A stretch of 64,000 nt of DNA from Natrinema salsiterrestre (GCF_029502005.1 NZ_JAMQOT010000002.1:726898-790897), one strand, 5' to 3'. Shown: positions 1 to 10,093, numbered from the stretch's first letter. Notes: generated by a model not told the origin, from the letters alone. Program-made: numbers and translations.

Positions 1-393
1 CTCGATGATGTCGACCGCCGCCTCGAGGGCCTGCTCGGACGCCTCCGCCAGCTCGGGATTCCCGGAGAGATCGACGGTGATCGCGGTGTCGGCCAGCCAG
101 CCGTCGACGTGGACGCCGATGTCGAGATTGACCATCTCCTCGCCGAAGGTCGTCTCGTCGCCGATCGACGGCGTCGCGTGGGCCGCCTCCTCGTCGATGG
201 AGATATTGACGGGGAACGCGGGTCGACCGCCGAGTTCTCGGATCCGCTCCTCGGCCCACTCGGCGACCTCGAGGTGGCTCGCACCGACCTCGACGCGCTC
301 GGCCGTTTCTTCGCGCACCTGTGCGAGGATCGCCCCCGCTTCGCGGTGTTTCTCGTACTGCTCGGACTCGAGGTCCACCTCGGATTCGGTCAT
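1..393 (-). CDS. map: Methionine aminopeptidase, type II archaeal (5' part only)
   Basis: Removes the initiator Met from nascent proteins in the cytosol, using two metal ions. The window holds the first 131 codons; the rest runs off the left edge. The N-terminus MTESEVDLESEQYEKHREAG is typical of haloarchaeal MAPs. The pita-bread fold follows: FPVNISIDEEAAHATPS carries the conserved His of the substrate pocket, and the DIGVHVDGWLADTA segment carries the first metal-binding Asp residues. The ATG at 391-393 has a T-rich TATA-like stretch (about 416-424) at leaderless distance. The remaining ligands lie outside the window, so activity cannot be judged here. Confidence 0.93.
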   Translation of the reverse strand, partial: MTESEVDLESEQYEKHREAGAILAQVREETAERVEVGASHLEVAEWAEERIRELGGRPAFPVNISIDEEAAHATPSIGDETTFGEEMVNLDIGVHVDGWLADTAITVDLSGNPELAEASEQALEAAVDIIE

Positions 394-478
394 GCTCCGG
401 GGTTGGACAGGTCGACAAAAAGAGGTTCCGTCTCTCCGTCGGGGAAGCCGGTACCGGCCACGCGGTCGACGGTTCCGT

Positions 479-553
479 TATAGTAGTCGTTGAAAGTCAT
501 TGCACTCCCGCTCGCACTCGAGCGGTGAGTAAATCGTTTCAACGACTACTATA
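479..553. repeat. 75-bp palindromic element (MITE- or REP-like)
   Basis: A perfect 17-bp inverted repeat (479-495 and 537-553, arm TATAGTAGTCGTTGAAA) encloses a second stem-loop: CCGCTCG (508-514), loop CACT, CGAGCGG (519-525), extended by ACTC/GAGT (504-507, 527-530) with one bulged T. Almost the whole 75 bp can fold. It lies between map and a 41-aa zinc-finger gene whose stop codon falls inside the right arm. The nested structure resembles a small non-autonomous mobile or REP-type repeat. Only one copy is visible here, so mobility is inference. Confidence 0.7.
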
Positions 554-664
554 GCCGCTCTCGACCCAGTTACACTCGGAACAGGTCGCGATTCCCTGAA
601 CGTTCGATACCGTCACGGCACACCGTGGACACTGCCGCGGGGCGTACTGCGGTGATCGAAGCAT
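539..664 (-). CDS. 41-aa CPxC-type zinc-finger microprotein
   Basis: A 41-residue protein starting at 664. It has two Cys pairs, CPRC (residues 12-15) and CSEC (29-32), separated by 13 residues: a minimal four-cysteine zinc knuckle of the kind abundant in haloarchaea as small zinc-finger proteins. A TATA-like GATAATAAAA on the plus strand (686-695) lies about 26 nt upstream, as expected for a leaderless transcript. The last codons (YSSR-stop) are encoded by the right arm of the palindromic element at 479-553, so the element has either supplied or replaced the C-terminus. Function unknown; regulatory or protein-protein roles are typical guesses for this class. Confidence 0.72.
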   Translation of the reverse strand: MLRSPQYAPRQCPRCAVTVSNVQGIATCSECNWVESGYSSR

Positions 665-1277
665 GAATCGGCCAATGCATACGTCGATAATAAAACCTCT
701 CCACGACAATCGTCGAAGACTCGGAACGAGCGGTGTCGGCTGCGGATCGGAAACGAGGAACCAGTTCCTGAATCGACCGTTCGAAAAAGAAACGACGAGT
801 AACGACGCCCCGATCGGTGAAACGGTCCCGACGGATTATCCCGCCCGCGGGTCTCGAGTGCGACTGGCGTGAGAGACGCCACCGATCAGGGCCGGTCGTC
901 ACGGGCACGCTGACGTCGGCTCGACCACCGTGATCGCCACCGGCGAGACGGCGAACGCGACTGCCGGTCCCGGCGGGTGGACCGTCGTCTCGAGGGTGAC
1001 GGTCACGCGGTCGTTTTTCCCGCGCCCCGCGTTCTATCCGGACGCTATCGGGACCGACCGGCGTCCGGTCGAAAATGCTGATTTTGCGGCAATCGCGCCC
1101 TTCATTTAACGGATTTTTATATGTGCCACTGGGCGCTATTCTTGCCGTATCGGGCGTTCGAACGCGCGTTTTGGCCGCGTACGCACCGTTCGTGCCGACT
1201 GGGTATCGTTCAATGTTTGCCGCCCCGAGACGGAAATGGTAGACCTTTTACCCCCGTCGAAGAACCGTACAGACGAG
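665..1277. other. Intergenic region upstream of icd
   Basis: No convincing gene in 613 bp. It holds the leaderless promoter of the zinc-finger gene (686-695) and two candidate icd promoters: TTTTTATATG near 1114-1123, and a TTTTAC stretch near 1245, about 26-30 nt before the icd ATG. A short minus-strand frame at 899-1006 (GTG start, 35 aa, hydrophobic core AVAFAVSPVAITVVE) has haloarchaeal-like composition. It could be a relic or a tiny membrane peptide; I cannot support it as a gene. Confidence 0.5.
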
Positions 1278-2540
<1,263 letters not shown>

Positions 2541-2554
2541 GAGTTTCTCGCCCG

Positions 2555-2658
2555 CTCGCGGCGTCGCCGCGAGAATATCGAGAAACCGGCGGAAGCCAGC
2601 TTCGCTGGCGATCGGAACGCTGTGCGTTCCGACGATCTGAAGCGTTCTTTCTTTTCTG
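2555..2658 (+). terminator. icd terminator region (three hairpins and a T-rich tract)
   Basis: Directly after the icd stop come three stem-loops: CTCGCGGC/GCCGCGAG (2555-2573), GCCAGC/GCTGGC (2595-2609) and GGAACGC/GCGTTCC (2614-2630). They are followed by the pyrimidine/T-rich TTCTTTCTTTTCT (2645-2657). The last hairpin plus T-tract fits an archaeal intrinsic terminator. Some icd 3'-end wording (AATATCGAGAA) recurs at about 2572-2583, suggesting a small local duplication. Confidence 0.6.
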
Positions 2659-2828
2659 TGGGGCGTCGATGCAGTGACTCCCAGCCGGTAGATCCCGGCG
2701 TCGTTCCGCACCGAGCACAGCGCTCCGATCCCGAACCATCGATCTCGAACCGTCGAACTGTCGCCGAGGGATTCATCCGTTCAACCAAAGGGTAACGTTC
2801 TCACCACCGGACTCCGTACGCGCTCGCA

Positions 2829-3266
2829 ATGACCGACATCGATGTGTTCGTCGCCGACACCGAGCACCGACGCGACGATGCCTTCGCAGTCCGACGGACC
2901 GTGTTCGTCGACGAGCAGGGCGTCGACGAGGACCTCGAGTACGACGACCACGACGAGACGGCCACGCACTTCGTCGCGTACGACGGCGACGAGCCGATCG
3001 GCGCGGCTCGCCTCCGCGAGTACGAGGCCGGCGTCGGCAAAGTCGAACGGGTCGCCGTCCTCGAGTCCCGGCGCGAGGAGGGAGTCGGTCGAGAGCTGAT
3101 GACTGCCCTCGAGGACCGCGCCGACGAGCGGGGGTTTGCGACGCTGAAACTCCACTCGCAGATCCGGGCCGTCGACTTCTATCGGCGGCTGGGGTACGAA
3201 CGGCGGGGGGAGGAGTTCGAGGAGGCCGGGATTCCGCACGTCGAAATGCGGAAGCGACTGGAGTAA
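2829..3266 (+). CDS. GNAT family N-acetyltransferase (ElaA-like)
   Basis: Predicted cytosolic acyl-CoA-dependent acetyltransferase, 145 aa, a single GNAT domain. Visible features are FAVRRTVFVDEQGV near the N-terminus (typical of ElaA/YjcF-type GNATs), the central beta-strand VGKVERVAVLESRREEGVG whose R/G-rich turn binds the acetyl-CoA pyrophosphate, and C-terminal AVDFYRRLGYERRGEEF. It stands alone between icd and a small membrane protein gene. The substrate cannot be told from sequence. Confidence 0.88.
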   Translation: MTDIDVFVADTEHRRDDAFAVRRTVFVDEQGVDEDLEYDDHDETATHFVAYDGDEPIGAARLREYEAGVGKVERVAVLESRREEGVGRELMTALEDRADERGFATLKLHSQIRAVDFYRRLGYERRGEEFEEAGIPHVEMRKRLE

Positions 3267-3361
3267 CGGGCGGCAATCCGTCGATCGTTCTTGCACCGGA
3301 TTTTTGCCGTCATTCGGTCGTCTGACTGAGTTTCAAGTCCTCACGTGTGGGCGTCGGTGCT

Positions 3362-3520
3362 ATGGAGCACGGAATACCCCTCCCGGTGAACGTCGCGGCA
3401 TCCACGAGAGAGACGGTCCGGAGAGTGTCACGAATACTCGTTCCGATCGCGATCGTGGCCGTCACCACCGGCATCGGCTTGCTCGTCTTCTTCGAACTGG
3501 TGAGCGCGTTTCCGCTGTAG
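3362..3520 (+). CDS. Small single-TM protein, 52 aa
   Basis: The frame from ATG 3362 encodes a 52-residue protein: a short basic N-terminal part (TRETVRRVSR), then one strongly hydrophobic helix (about residues 25-46, ILVPIAIVAVTTGIGLLVFF). Third codon positions are mostly G/C, like real genes nearby, and no other plausible frame covers the interval. No family recognised. It sits between GNAT and a convergent cupin gene. Confidence 0.5.
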   Translation: MEHGIPLPVNVAASTRETVRRVSRILVPIAIVAVTTGIGLLVFFELVSAFPL

Positions 3521-3657
3521 CTGCTTGCGGGTAACCGTCCGAGCGACGGAGCGTTCGAGTAGCCGCCGACAGTCGAACGCCCCGAGCGACCCCGGAGACG
3601 AGCCGCTGCTCGTGATTCGAGCGCCCGGAAGAAACCGCGGCCCGACGAGTGTCGTCC

Positions 3658-3996
3658 TCACTCCTGCCAGCTCGGGTTCTCCCGCGGCGGGCTGAAGATG
3701 TCGACCCCGCGAACCGTCTCGTCGCCGCGGTTTTCCGCGGCGTGTGGTTGCTCACCGGGAATAGCGTAGGAGTCGCCGGGGCCGCAGACGATCTCCTCCC
3801 CGTCGGTGAGGAAGACCAGTTCCCCCTCGACGATGAACCCCGTCTGTTCGTGGGGATGGCTGTGTTCGTCCACCACCGCGCCGGGTTCGATCTCGAAGTG
3901 CTGGACGTTCATCGAGTCGGTGCCCGCCATCAGCGCCAGGTGGACGCCATCGGCGGCCTCCGACGGCTCGAGGTCCTCGAGCGAGACGCGTTCCAT
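3658..3996 (-). CDS. Cupin-domain protein
   Basis: A 112-aa single-cupin protein. The first cupin motif, HSHPHEQTGFIVEGEL (about residues 45-60), carries the metal-binding His residues and Glu. The second, around GDSYAIPGEQPHAAEN, carries the last His. I start at ATG 3994-3996 (MERVSLEDLEPSEAADGV). The open frame extends upstream to 4191, but that part overlaps the divergent promoter of the SMR gene and looks non-coding. Probably a small metal-dependent enzyme or sensor; substrate unknown. Confidence 0.85.
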   Translation of the reverse strand: MERVSLEDLEPSEAADGVHLALMAGTDSMNVQHFEIEPGAVVDEHSHPHEQTGFIVEGELVFLTDGEEIVCGPGDSYAIPGEQPHAAENRGDETVRGVDIFSPPRENPSWQE

Positions 3997-4126
3997 GTGC
4001 GGGCACCACGGGGGCGGATTACATAATTCCGCGGATACCGCCGAGGGGGTCCACCAGTCAGTCCCGTTACTTCGATCGCGTTCGTGATTCGAAACTAACA
4101 TATGTTTTCTAACAGTAACGCACCCT

Positions 4127-4459
4127 ATGAACCCGTACGTGATACTCGGCGGTGCGATCCTGTCGGAACTGCTCGGAACGACGGCGCTCAAACTCTCCGA
4201 CGGGTTCTCGCGGCCGCTCCCGACGCTCGGTGTCGTTGTCGGCTACGGGCTGGCCTTCTATCTCCTCTCGCTGACGCTCGAGGAGTTGCCCGTCGGCGTC
4301 GTCTACGCGACGTGGGCCGCGCTCGGTATCGTCGGCGTCGCGTCGATCGGCGTGCTCGCCTTCGACGAGCAGTTCGACGGCGCGGCCGTCGCCGGCGTCG
4401 GACTCATCCTCGCGGGCGTCTACTGTCTCAACATCGTCTCCGACGTCTCGGCTCACTGA
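4127..4459 (+). CDS. SMR-family multidrug/guanidinium exporter
   Basis: A 110-aa membrane protein with four predicted helices. The invariant membrane-embedded Glu of the SMR (EmrE/SugE) family is at residue 14 (GGAILSELLGTTALK). It should work as an antiparallel dimer exchanging protons for small cationic or guanidinium-like compounds. A TATA-like AACATATG near 4098 lies at leaderless distance from the ATG. Divergent to the cupin gene. EmrE-like and SugE-like function cannot be separated here. Confidence 0.9.
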   Translation: MNPYVILGGAILSELLGTTALKLSDGFSRPLPTLGVVVGYGLAFYLLSLTLEELPVGVVYATWAALGIVGVASIGVLAFDEQFDGAAVAGVGLILAGVYCLNIVSDVSAH

Positions 4460-4516
4460 GCGTGTCGACGGTTCGGGCGCGTTCGTTCGAGTGTCAGTGG
4501 GATCGGTGACCGTCGC

Positions 4517-5494
4517 TCACAGGCTCAGCCAGAGCGTCAGGATCGCACCGGAGGCGGCGAACGCACAGCCGATCCCCGCGCTCCCCCGGACGAGCCGGCG
4601 AACCGACCCGGAGACCGTCTCGGCGTCGCCGCCGGTCGCCGCGAACGCCGGCGCATCGCCCGCCTCGGTGATGACCCTGTTCCGATCGTATCCGTGTGCG
4701 ACCGATCGACACGACCCGACGACGTGGACCGCGTCACCGGGCTGAATGTGGTCCTCGCGGTAGCGTCGGTCGTTCGTCGACGGGCCGATCTCGAGGTCGT
4801 CGAACGAATCGCTGACGTGGTCCGGCGGCGACTCCTCGCCGTCCACCGCGACCGACACGTCCCGATCGACGGTGGGAGACGGACCGGCCGGACGGACGTC
4901 GGCGGTCGCCGGATCGACGAGTACCGGGCCGGTACCGTCGTCGACCGTGAATCGCGTCGCGTCGCTGTCGATCGCGATCGGGACCTGTGTCCGCGAGCTG
5001 CCGTGGCTGTTCGGTAGCCAGCGTCGATCTTTAACGGTCACCGCGTAGGCGAGACACGGCCCGTCGGAAATCGGACCGGTCAGCGGGGCGTCGACGGGAC
5101 GGGCTTCGCCGGAGATCTGTACCGGCCCCTCGCGAACGAACCCGGTCTCCGAGACGGGGAGATCCGTCGCCCGGTACCAGTCGGCGTTCGCGACGGCGAC
5201 CGAGAGCGAGAAGACGCCGAGGACGAACACGGCCGATCCGGCGAGGAACCAGTCGGTATCGGGAATCGATCCGAACTCGCGGAGAAGCCCGAACCAGGCC
5301 CCGACGACGAGCACTGCTCCGAGAAAGACCGGCCACTCGAGTCGCAGCCGGCGAGCCAGGAGCCGACACTCGGTACCGAGCCTGATATACCGAAACAGGA
5401 AGGCGGTCGGAACGCCGACGACCAGGAGCAGAAACGCGCCGGCGATACCGTACAGTGCGAGTACCCCTATCGACGGAACGTCAGGGACGACCAT
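4517..5494 (-). CDS. GIDE-domain-like membrane protein
   Basis: 325 aa from ATG 5492-5494. Architecture: N-terminal helix (GVLALYGIAGAFLLLVVGVP), two more helices around residues 50-110, a soluble domain, and a C-terminal helix (GIGCAFAASGAILTLWL). The soluble part has the pattern GEARPVDAPLTGPISDGPCL, then DRRWLPNSHG and TRFTVDDGTGPVLVDP. This resembles the GIDE domain of MAPL/MULAN-type proteins, but no RING finger is present. The window carries a divergent relative at 38208-39089. Role unknown; a membrane-stress or lipid-associated function is a guess. Confidence 0.7.
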   Translation of the reverse strand: MVVPDVPSIGVLALYGIAGAFLLLVVGVPTAFLFRYIRLGTECRLLARRLRLEWPVFLGAVLVVGAWFGLLREFGSIPDTDWFLAGSAVFVLGVFSLSVAVANADWYRATDLPVSETGFVREGPVQISGEARPVDAPLTGPISDGPCLAYAVTVKDRRWLPNSHGSSRTQVPIAIDSDATRFTVDDGTGPVLVDPATADVRPAGPSPTVDRDVSVAVDGEESPPDHVSDSFDDLEIGPSTNDRRYREDHIQPGDAVHVVGSCRSVAHGYDRNRVITEAGDAPAFAATGGDAETVSGSVRRLVRGSAGIGCAFAASGAILTLWLSL

Positions 5495-5619
5495 CGCTAC
5501 GCGGGTATCAGTCGAACAACTAAAATCTTCTGACGGTCGAGACGGTTGAGCCGACGAGGACCGATCACTTCCGCTCCGCTTGCCGAAGGTTGAATTACCG
5601 CGAGCAGCCACTGTGAGAC

Positions 5620-6144
5620 ATGTACGCCGTCGTCGGCTGCAGCGAGTGTTCGAACCTCTGGATCATCGAGGGGCGATCGGAGACGACCCAGTGTCCCCGC
5701 TGTGGCTCGCGTCGAGCCTACGAGAGGCGCAAGAAGTTCGTCGAGACCGACGACGCCGCCCACGCTCGCGACGTCCGCGCGTCGATGCTCGCGAACCGCC
5801 AGGGCGAGGGCGAGGCCTTCGCCGAACTCGACTCCTTCGCCGAACTCGAGGACGACGTCGCCGGCGGCGTCGTCGACGACAACGAGTACCTCGAGGAGTC
5901 CGGACTGGACGTCGACGAAGTGGCGGCCGCCGGCGATCGCGATCCGCGGGGCTCGAGCCACGACGGGAGCAAGAAGGAGATCGTGAAAGGTGCGCTCGAG
6001 GCCCTCGACAGGCCGACCGAGGACGAGGTCGTCGACTACGCCGGCGAACGCGGCGTCTCGGCGGAGTACGCCAGAGACGCGCTCGAGAAACTCACGCGAC
6101 GCGGCGTCGTGAGCGAGAGCCGCGGGCGATACCGGCTGTTGTAG
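5620..6144 (+). CDS. Zinc-ribbon plus winged-helix protein (DUF5817-like)
   Basis: 174 aa. The N-terminal zinc ribbon has Cys pairs at residues 7/10 (GCSEC) and 25/28 (CPRCGS). An acidic linker (about residues 45-110) follows, then a C-terminal winged-helix-like segment (KKEIVKGALEALDRPTEDE to TRRGVVSESRGRYRLL). The layout suggests a nucleic-acid-binding protein tied to transcription or replication. From memory it matches a haloarchaeal family named DUF5817; no experimental function is known to me. Divergent from the GIDE-like gene. Confidence 0.8.
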   Translation: MYAVVGCSECSNLWIIEGRSETTQCPRCGSRRAYERRKKFVETDDAAHARDVRASMLANRQGEGEAFAELDSFAELEDDVAGGVVDDNEYLEESGLDVDEVAAAGDRDPRGSSHDGSKKEIVKGALEALDRPTEDEVVDYAGERGVSAEYARDALEKLTRRGVVSESRGRYRLL

Positions 6145-6197
6145 GGTCGTCACGACGGGACCGCCACGGCTATCCCGTCCCGGCGACTCCCGTCGGT

Positions 6198-6563
6198 ATG
6201 GCAGACACGGTCGATCTCCAGGACCCCGTCGTCGGCGCGGGACTCCTGCTCGCGGTCGGACTGGTCGTCTACGGCGCGGTCGTCAGCGACACGATCGCCG
6301 GGCTCGAGGCGACGGTCGCGGCGACGTGGGTCTTCGCGGTCACGTTCGCCGTTCTCGCGGGGATCCACGCGAACGTCGGGCAGTACGATCTCGCGCTCGG
6401 CCACGGCGGTGCCGCCGTCGGCTGGCTGTTCGTCCTGCTTGGAACGTCGGGACTGCAGAGCGTCCTCGGACTGGTCCTGCTCGTCCTGTCCGGGAGCTAC
6501 ATCGCGATCAGAACGGTTCGACGCCGCGGTGATGCCTCCGAAGATCCTCCAGAAGCGGCGTGA
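6198..6563 (+). CDS. Small integral membrane protein, four predicted TM
   Basis: 121 aa, almost wholly hydrophobic: helices at about residues 10-30, 36-58, 68-85 and 87-105, ending in a basic/acidic tail (RTVRRRGDASEDPPEAA). It lies 53 nt after the zinc-ribbon gene and is probably co-transcribed. It converges on hmgA. No family recognised; the size and topology resemble other haloarchaeal uncharacterised 4-TM proteins. Confidence 0.75.
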   Translation: MADTVDLQDPVVGAGLLLAVGLVVYGAVVSDTIAGLEATVAATWVFAVTFAVLAGIHANVGQYDLALGHGGAAVGWLFVLLGTSGLQSVLGLVLLVLSGSYIAIRTVRRRGDASEDPPEAA

Positions 6564-6619
6564 TCGATACGGTCAGAGAGAGAAGACACCTGTTCTTCGC
6601 CTGCGACACCGATCCGCAG

Positions 6620-7846
6620 CTATCGCCCGAGGTCCTCGTGCGCGCTCGCGAGGTGTCGCGAGGCGAGCGCGGCTAACAGCGAGAGTTCGCCCGCCAGCGC
6701 GCCGACGGCGATGATTTCGGCGAGCGCGTCGGCGTTCGATCCGGGCGGGTCACCGCCCCCTCGAAGGCCCAGAACCTCGAGCGCTTCGGCCTGCGTCGGG
6801 AGTTTCGTGCCGCCGCCGACGGTGCCGACCTCGAGGGAAGCCAGCGAGACGCTGGCGTAGAGATCCGTGGTGCCGTCGTCGCGTTCGCGGGCGTCCATGG
6901 TGGTGATCGTGTTCGCGGCCTCGACGACCTGAGCCTCGTCCTGGCCGGTCGCGAGGAACGCCGCGCCGACGACGTTGGCGGCGTGGGCGTTGAATCCCAG
7001 ACTGCCCGCCTTGGCGCTCCCGATCAGGTTTTTGCGAGTGTTGGCCTCGGCGATGGCGTCGGCGGTCGTGTGGAGCCGATCTTCGACGAGTTCGCCGGGG
7101 ACCAGCACGTCAGCGGTGACCGAGCGTCCCCGTCCCTCGACGGCGTTGATCGCGGCCGGTTTCTTGTCCGAGCAGAGGTTACCCGAGAGGGCCACGAGCG
7201 AGGCGGGCGTCTCGCGCTCGACGAGTTCGCAGGCCTCGCCGGTCGCGATCGTGGCCATGTTCATCCCCATCGCGTCCTTGGTGTCGTAGGCGAAGCGCAG
7301 GAAGACGGAGTCGCCGACCACGTAGGGTTCGATATCGAGCAACTCCCCGTGGCTCGTCGTCGACTCGGCGGCCTCACGGAGCGCCTCGAAATTGTCCTCG
7401 ACCCACTCGACCGTCTCGGCGGCCTCGGCGACGCCCGCCACCCGAAAGACCGGGGCTCGCGTCATTCCGTTTTTCGTGACGCGGGCGTCGGCTCCCCCCG
7501 CAGTGCGGATCACGCCGAGGCCGCGGTTGACCGACGCCAGCAGCGCGCCCTCCGTCGTCGCGAGCGGGAGGTAGTGCTCGTCGTCGGTCGCGCCGCCGTT
7601 CACCGGGACGGGACCCACGACGCCCATCGGCACCTGCGCCGCGCCGATCATGTTCTCGATGTTCGGGTCCGCTTGCTCGGCCGGGAACGCGTAGTCCCCG
7701 ATCGCCTCGAGTTCGGTCCCCGTCTCGCGTTCGACGAGCAGCCGGCGCGCGTGCGCTGCAGTGTCGTAATCGGCGTGCTCCTCGAGTTCGTGAATGCGAA
7801 GGTCGCCGTCGCGCACCCGCTCGGCGAGGTCCTCGGCGTCTGTCAT
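6620..7846 (-). CDS. hmgA: 3-hydroxy-3-methylglutaryl-CoA reductase, class I
   Basis: Commits carbon to the mevalonate pathway (HMG-CoA to mevalonate, NADPH-dependent), the source of archaeal isoprenoid lipids. 408 aa, the length of the soluble archaeal class I enzyme, with no membrane anchor. Catalytic residues are visible: E99 (ATTEGALLASVNRG), K228/K229 (LCSDKKPAAINAVEGRG), D303 (TGQDEAQ) and H403 (SAHEDL). The cofactor motif DAMGMNM is present (residues 191-197). This enzyme is the target of statin-type inhibitors used in haloarchaeal selection. Confidence 0.98.
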   Translation of the reverse strand: MTDAEDLAERVRDGDLRIHELEEHADYDTAAHARRLLVERETGTELEAIGDYAFPAEQADPNIENMIGAAQVPMGVVGPVPVNGGATDDEHYLPLATTEGALLASVNRGLGVIRTAGGADARVTKNGMTRAPVFRVAGVAEAAETVEWVEDNFEALREAAESTTSHGELLDIEPYVVGDSVFLRFAYDTKDAMGMNMATIATGEACELVERETPASLVALSGNLCSDKKPAAINAVEGRGRSVTADVLVPGELVEDRLHTTADAIAEANTRKNLIGSAKAGSLGFNAHAANVVGAAFLATGQDEAQVVEAANTITTMDARERDDGTTDLYASVSLASLEVGTVGGGTKLPTQAEALEVLGLRGGGDPPGSNADALAEIIAVGALAGELSLLAALASRHLASAHEDLGR

Positions 7847-7942
7847 GGATGGGGCAAGAGGGCGGTGGGTCCTAACAGTTGCTGATCGTCGCGGCTCGAG
7901 CGGGCGACGTCTCCTCCGACCCGTCGAACAGACCCGTAGCCG

Positions 7943-8329
7943 TCACGATACCCTCGTCACCGAGTCGTCGGTCTCGGTCCCGTACTCCGCGAGGATTTCG
8001 TAACAGACCAGTGCGACGACGGAACCGGTGCCGATCGCGGCGATCAGGAGGTAGCCGACTCCCTCTGCCTCGGCGGTGAACGCGAGCGCGAACGCCGCCG
8101 TCGTGATCGCGGCGACGCGCAGCCTGCTTCGGAATCGATCCCCGTCGCCGGTGGCCGCGAGATACAGGTTCGGGAGCGCGACGGCGATCCCGGCGATCAG
8201 GAGAAACGAGAGGAGCGGTCGGTCGCGAACCGCGACCCCGAACTGTCGATCGACGACGATGGAGCCGGCGAGCGCGAGGACGAGCAGGAGAAGCGATCCA
8301 AAGAGAACGCGGCCTTCGCGATCGATCAT
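7943..8329 (-). CDS. Membrane protein of unknown function, four TM
   Basis: 128 aa with predicted helices at about residues 9-26, 39-59, 71-89 and 93-113 and a short charged C-terminus (EYGTETDDSVTRVS). No conserved catalytic motif seen. It lies upstream of hmgA on the same strand with a 96-nt gap, so co-transcription is possible but not forced. Not recognised beyond haloarchaeal hypothetical protein. Confidence 0.7.
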   Translation of the reverse strand: MIDREGRVLFGSLLLLVLALAGSIVVDRQFGVAVRDRPLLSFLLIAGIAVALPNLYLAATGDGDRFRSRLRVAAITTAAFALAFTAEAEGVGYLLIAAIGTGSVVALVCYEILAEYGTETDDSVTRVS

Positions 8330-8503
8330 ACCGCTCGGTCAACGGGCGGTCAAGTGAACCTTGCGCCCCGGGCCGGGTTGTAGGGACGTGTTACGGCTCG
8401 AGTTCGAGGTTTGGGGTCTCCTACAGTCTCGAGCCGGCGAGAACGAACGCACGCGGAGCGAGCGGACCAAACCGTTTTGCCCCTCGCCCGTGCGCGTTCT
8501 CCC

Positions 8504-10093
8504 ATGACGGCGGCCGCCGACCTCCTGCTCGTCGACGCGGAGGTCCAGACGCTCACCGAGTCGGGCACCGAGTACGAGGCAGTCGCGATCCGCGACGGCG
8601 AGATCGTCCGGCTCGGAGACGCGGACGACTGCGAGTTCCTCGCGGGCGTCGAGACCGAGGTGATCGACTGCGAGGGTCGCGTCGTTTTGCCCGGATTCAT
8701 CGACGCGCACACGCACATGGAGCAACTGGGACAGCACCTGGTTCACGCGGACCTCTCGAGCGCCGACAGCGCGGCGGAGTGCGTGCAGTCGCTCCGCGAC
8801 CACGCCGCCGACGAGCCGGATCGCGAGTGGATCCTCGGGTTCGGCTACGACGACAGCGCGTGGCCCGAGGGGCAGTCGGCCCCGCTGACGCGCGCGCAAC
8901 TCGACCGGGTCAGCGGGGATCGACCGGTCGTCGCGATGCGGGTCGATCTGCACACCGCCTCGTTGAATTCGGTCGCGCTCGAGACCCTCGGCGACGCCCT
9001 GCCCGAGGGCGACCTCCGGCAGAAGGACGGCGAGCCGACGGGCGTCGCAGTCGAGGACGCCGCCGAAGCGGTCAGGAAGCGACTCACGGCCGACCGGGAG
9101 GAGATGCGAGACGTGCTCGAAGCGGCGACGGCGTACGCTGTCGAGCGCGGCGTTACGGGCGTCCACGACAAGGTTCGGGGCTCGGTCGCCCCGCGCGTCT
9201 ACCGCGAGCTGGCCGCCGACGGCGACCTCCCGCTGCGCGTGCGGATCGACTACTGGAGCGACCACCTCGAGGCGCTCGTCGAGGTCGGGCTGGGGACGAA
9301 CGACGGCGACGAGCGCGTGCAAACCGGCGCGATCAAGTCCTTCTCGGACGGGAGTTTCGGGAGTCGGACGGCGAAGCTCCGGGAGCCGTACGCGGATTCC
9401 GGCGATAGCGACACCGACTCCGAGGGTTCCGACGAGGTGACCGACGAGCGCGGCCAGTGGGTCGTCGAACCCGCCGAACTCGACGACCTCGTCGAGCGGG
9501 CCGACGGCGAGGGATACCAGCTCTGCGTTCACGCGATCGGCGACGACGCGATCGAGGAGACGCTGTCGGCGCTGGAAGCGACCGCCGATCCCGGCGGCTC
9601 GCGCCACCGAATCGAACACGCGGAGCTGGCGACCGACGACCACCTCGAGCGAATGGCCGATGCGGGGGTCGTCGCGTCGATGCAGCCGAACTTCCATCGC
9701 TGGGCCGACGACGGCGGGCTGTACGACCGGCGATTGGGCCAGCAGCGGCGCACGCGAACGAACCGATTCCGCCGGGTGCTCGAGGCCGGCGTCCCCCTCG
9801 CCTTCGGCTCGGACTGCATGCCGCTGGATCCGTTGTTGGGAATTCATCACGCCGTAAACGCGCCGACGGAGGCGCAGCGACTGTCCGTGACGGAAGCGCT
9901 ACGCGCCTACACGGGAGGCGCTGCCTACGCCGGCTTCGATGACGGGCGACTCGGCGCGCTCGAGGTCGGCAAGCGCGGCGACCTCGTGGTTCTCGAGGCG
10001 TCGCCGTGGGATCGGTCGGACCGGATCGACGACATCGACGTCGCGGCGACGATCGTCGGCGGCGAGGTCGTCTTCGACGGCCGCTCGAGGTGA
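8504..10093 (+). CDS. Amidohydrolase, YtcJ-like
   Basis: Metal-dependent amidohydrolase of the YtcJ/exoenzyme-regulatory type, 529 aa. Metal ligands: the HxH motif in GFIDAHTHMEQLG near residue 67, further His residues in LCVHAIGDDAIEETL and RHRIEHAEL, and the Asp of AFGSDCMPLDP. The C-terminus returns to the small beta-sandwich (GALEVGKRGDLVVLE). ATG 8504 is chosen because the TATA-like GTTTTGC stretch lies about 26 nt upstream and residue 1 begins the beta-sandwich (AADLLLVDAEVQTL). Substrate unknown; this family hydrolyses amides or imides. Confidence 0.92.
   Translation: MTAAADLLLVDAEVQTLTESGTEYEAVAIRDGEIVRLGDADDCEFLAGVETEVIDCEGRVVLPGFIDAHTHMEQLGQHLVHADLSSADSAAECVQSLRDHAADEPDREWILGFGYDDSAWPEGQSAPLTRAQLDRVSGDRPVVAMRVDLHTASLNSVALETLGDALPEGDLRQKDGEPTGVAVEDAAEAVRKRLTADREEMRDVLEAATAYAVERGVTGVHDKVRGSVAPRVYRELAADGDLPLRVRIDYWSDHLEALVEVGLGTNDGDERVQTGAIKSFSDGSFGSRTAKLREPYADSGDSDTDSEGSDEVTDERGQWVVEPAELDDLVERADGEGYQLCVHAIGDDAIEETLSALEATADPGGSRHRIEHAELATDDHLERMADAGVVASMQPNFHRWADDGGLYDRRLGQQRRTRTNRFRRVLEAGVPLAFGSDCMPLDPLLGIHHAVNAPTEAQRLSVTEALRAYTGGAAYAGFDDGRLGALEVGKRGDLVVLEASPWDRSDRIDDIDVAATIVGGEVVFDGRSR

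Noticed and set aside
899..1006. 35-aa minus-strand peptide (GTG start)
   Set aside because: Gene-like composition but no ribosome site, clear promoter or recognised relatives.
3997..4191. N-terminal extension of the cupin protein
   Set aside because: Overlaps the divergent SMR promoter and start; the extension lacks family similarity, and ATG 3996 begins the conserved part.
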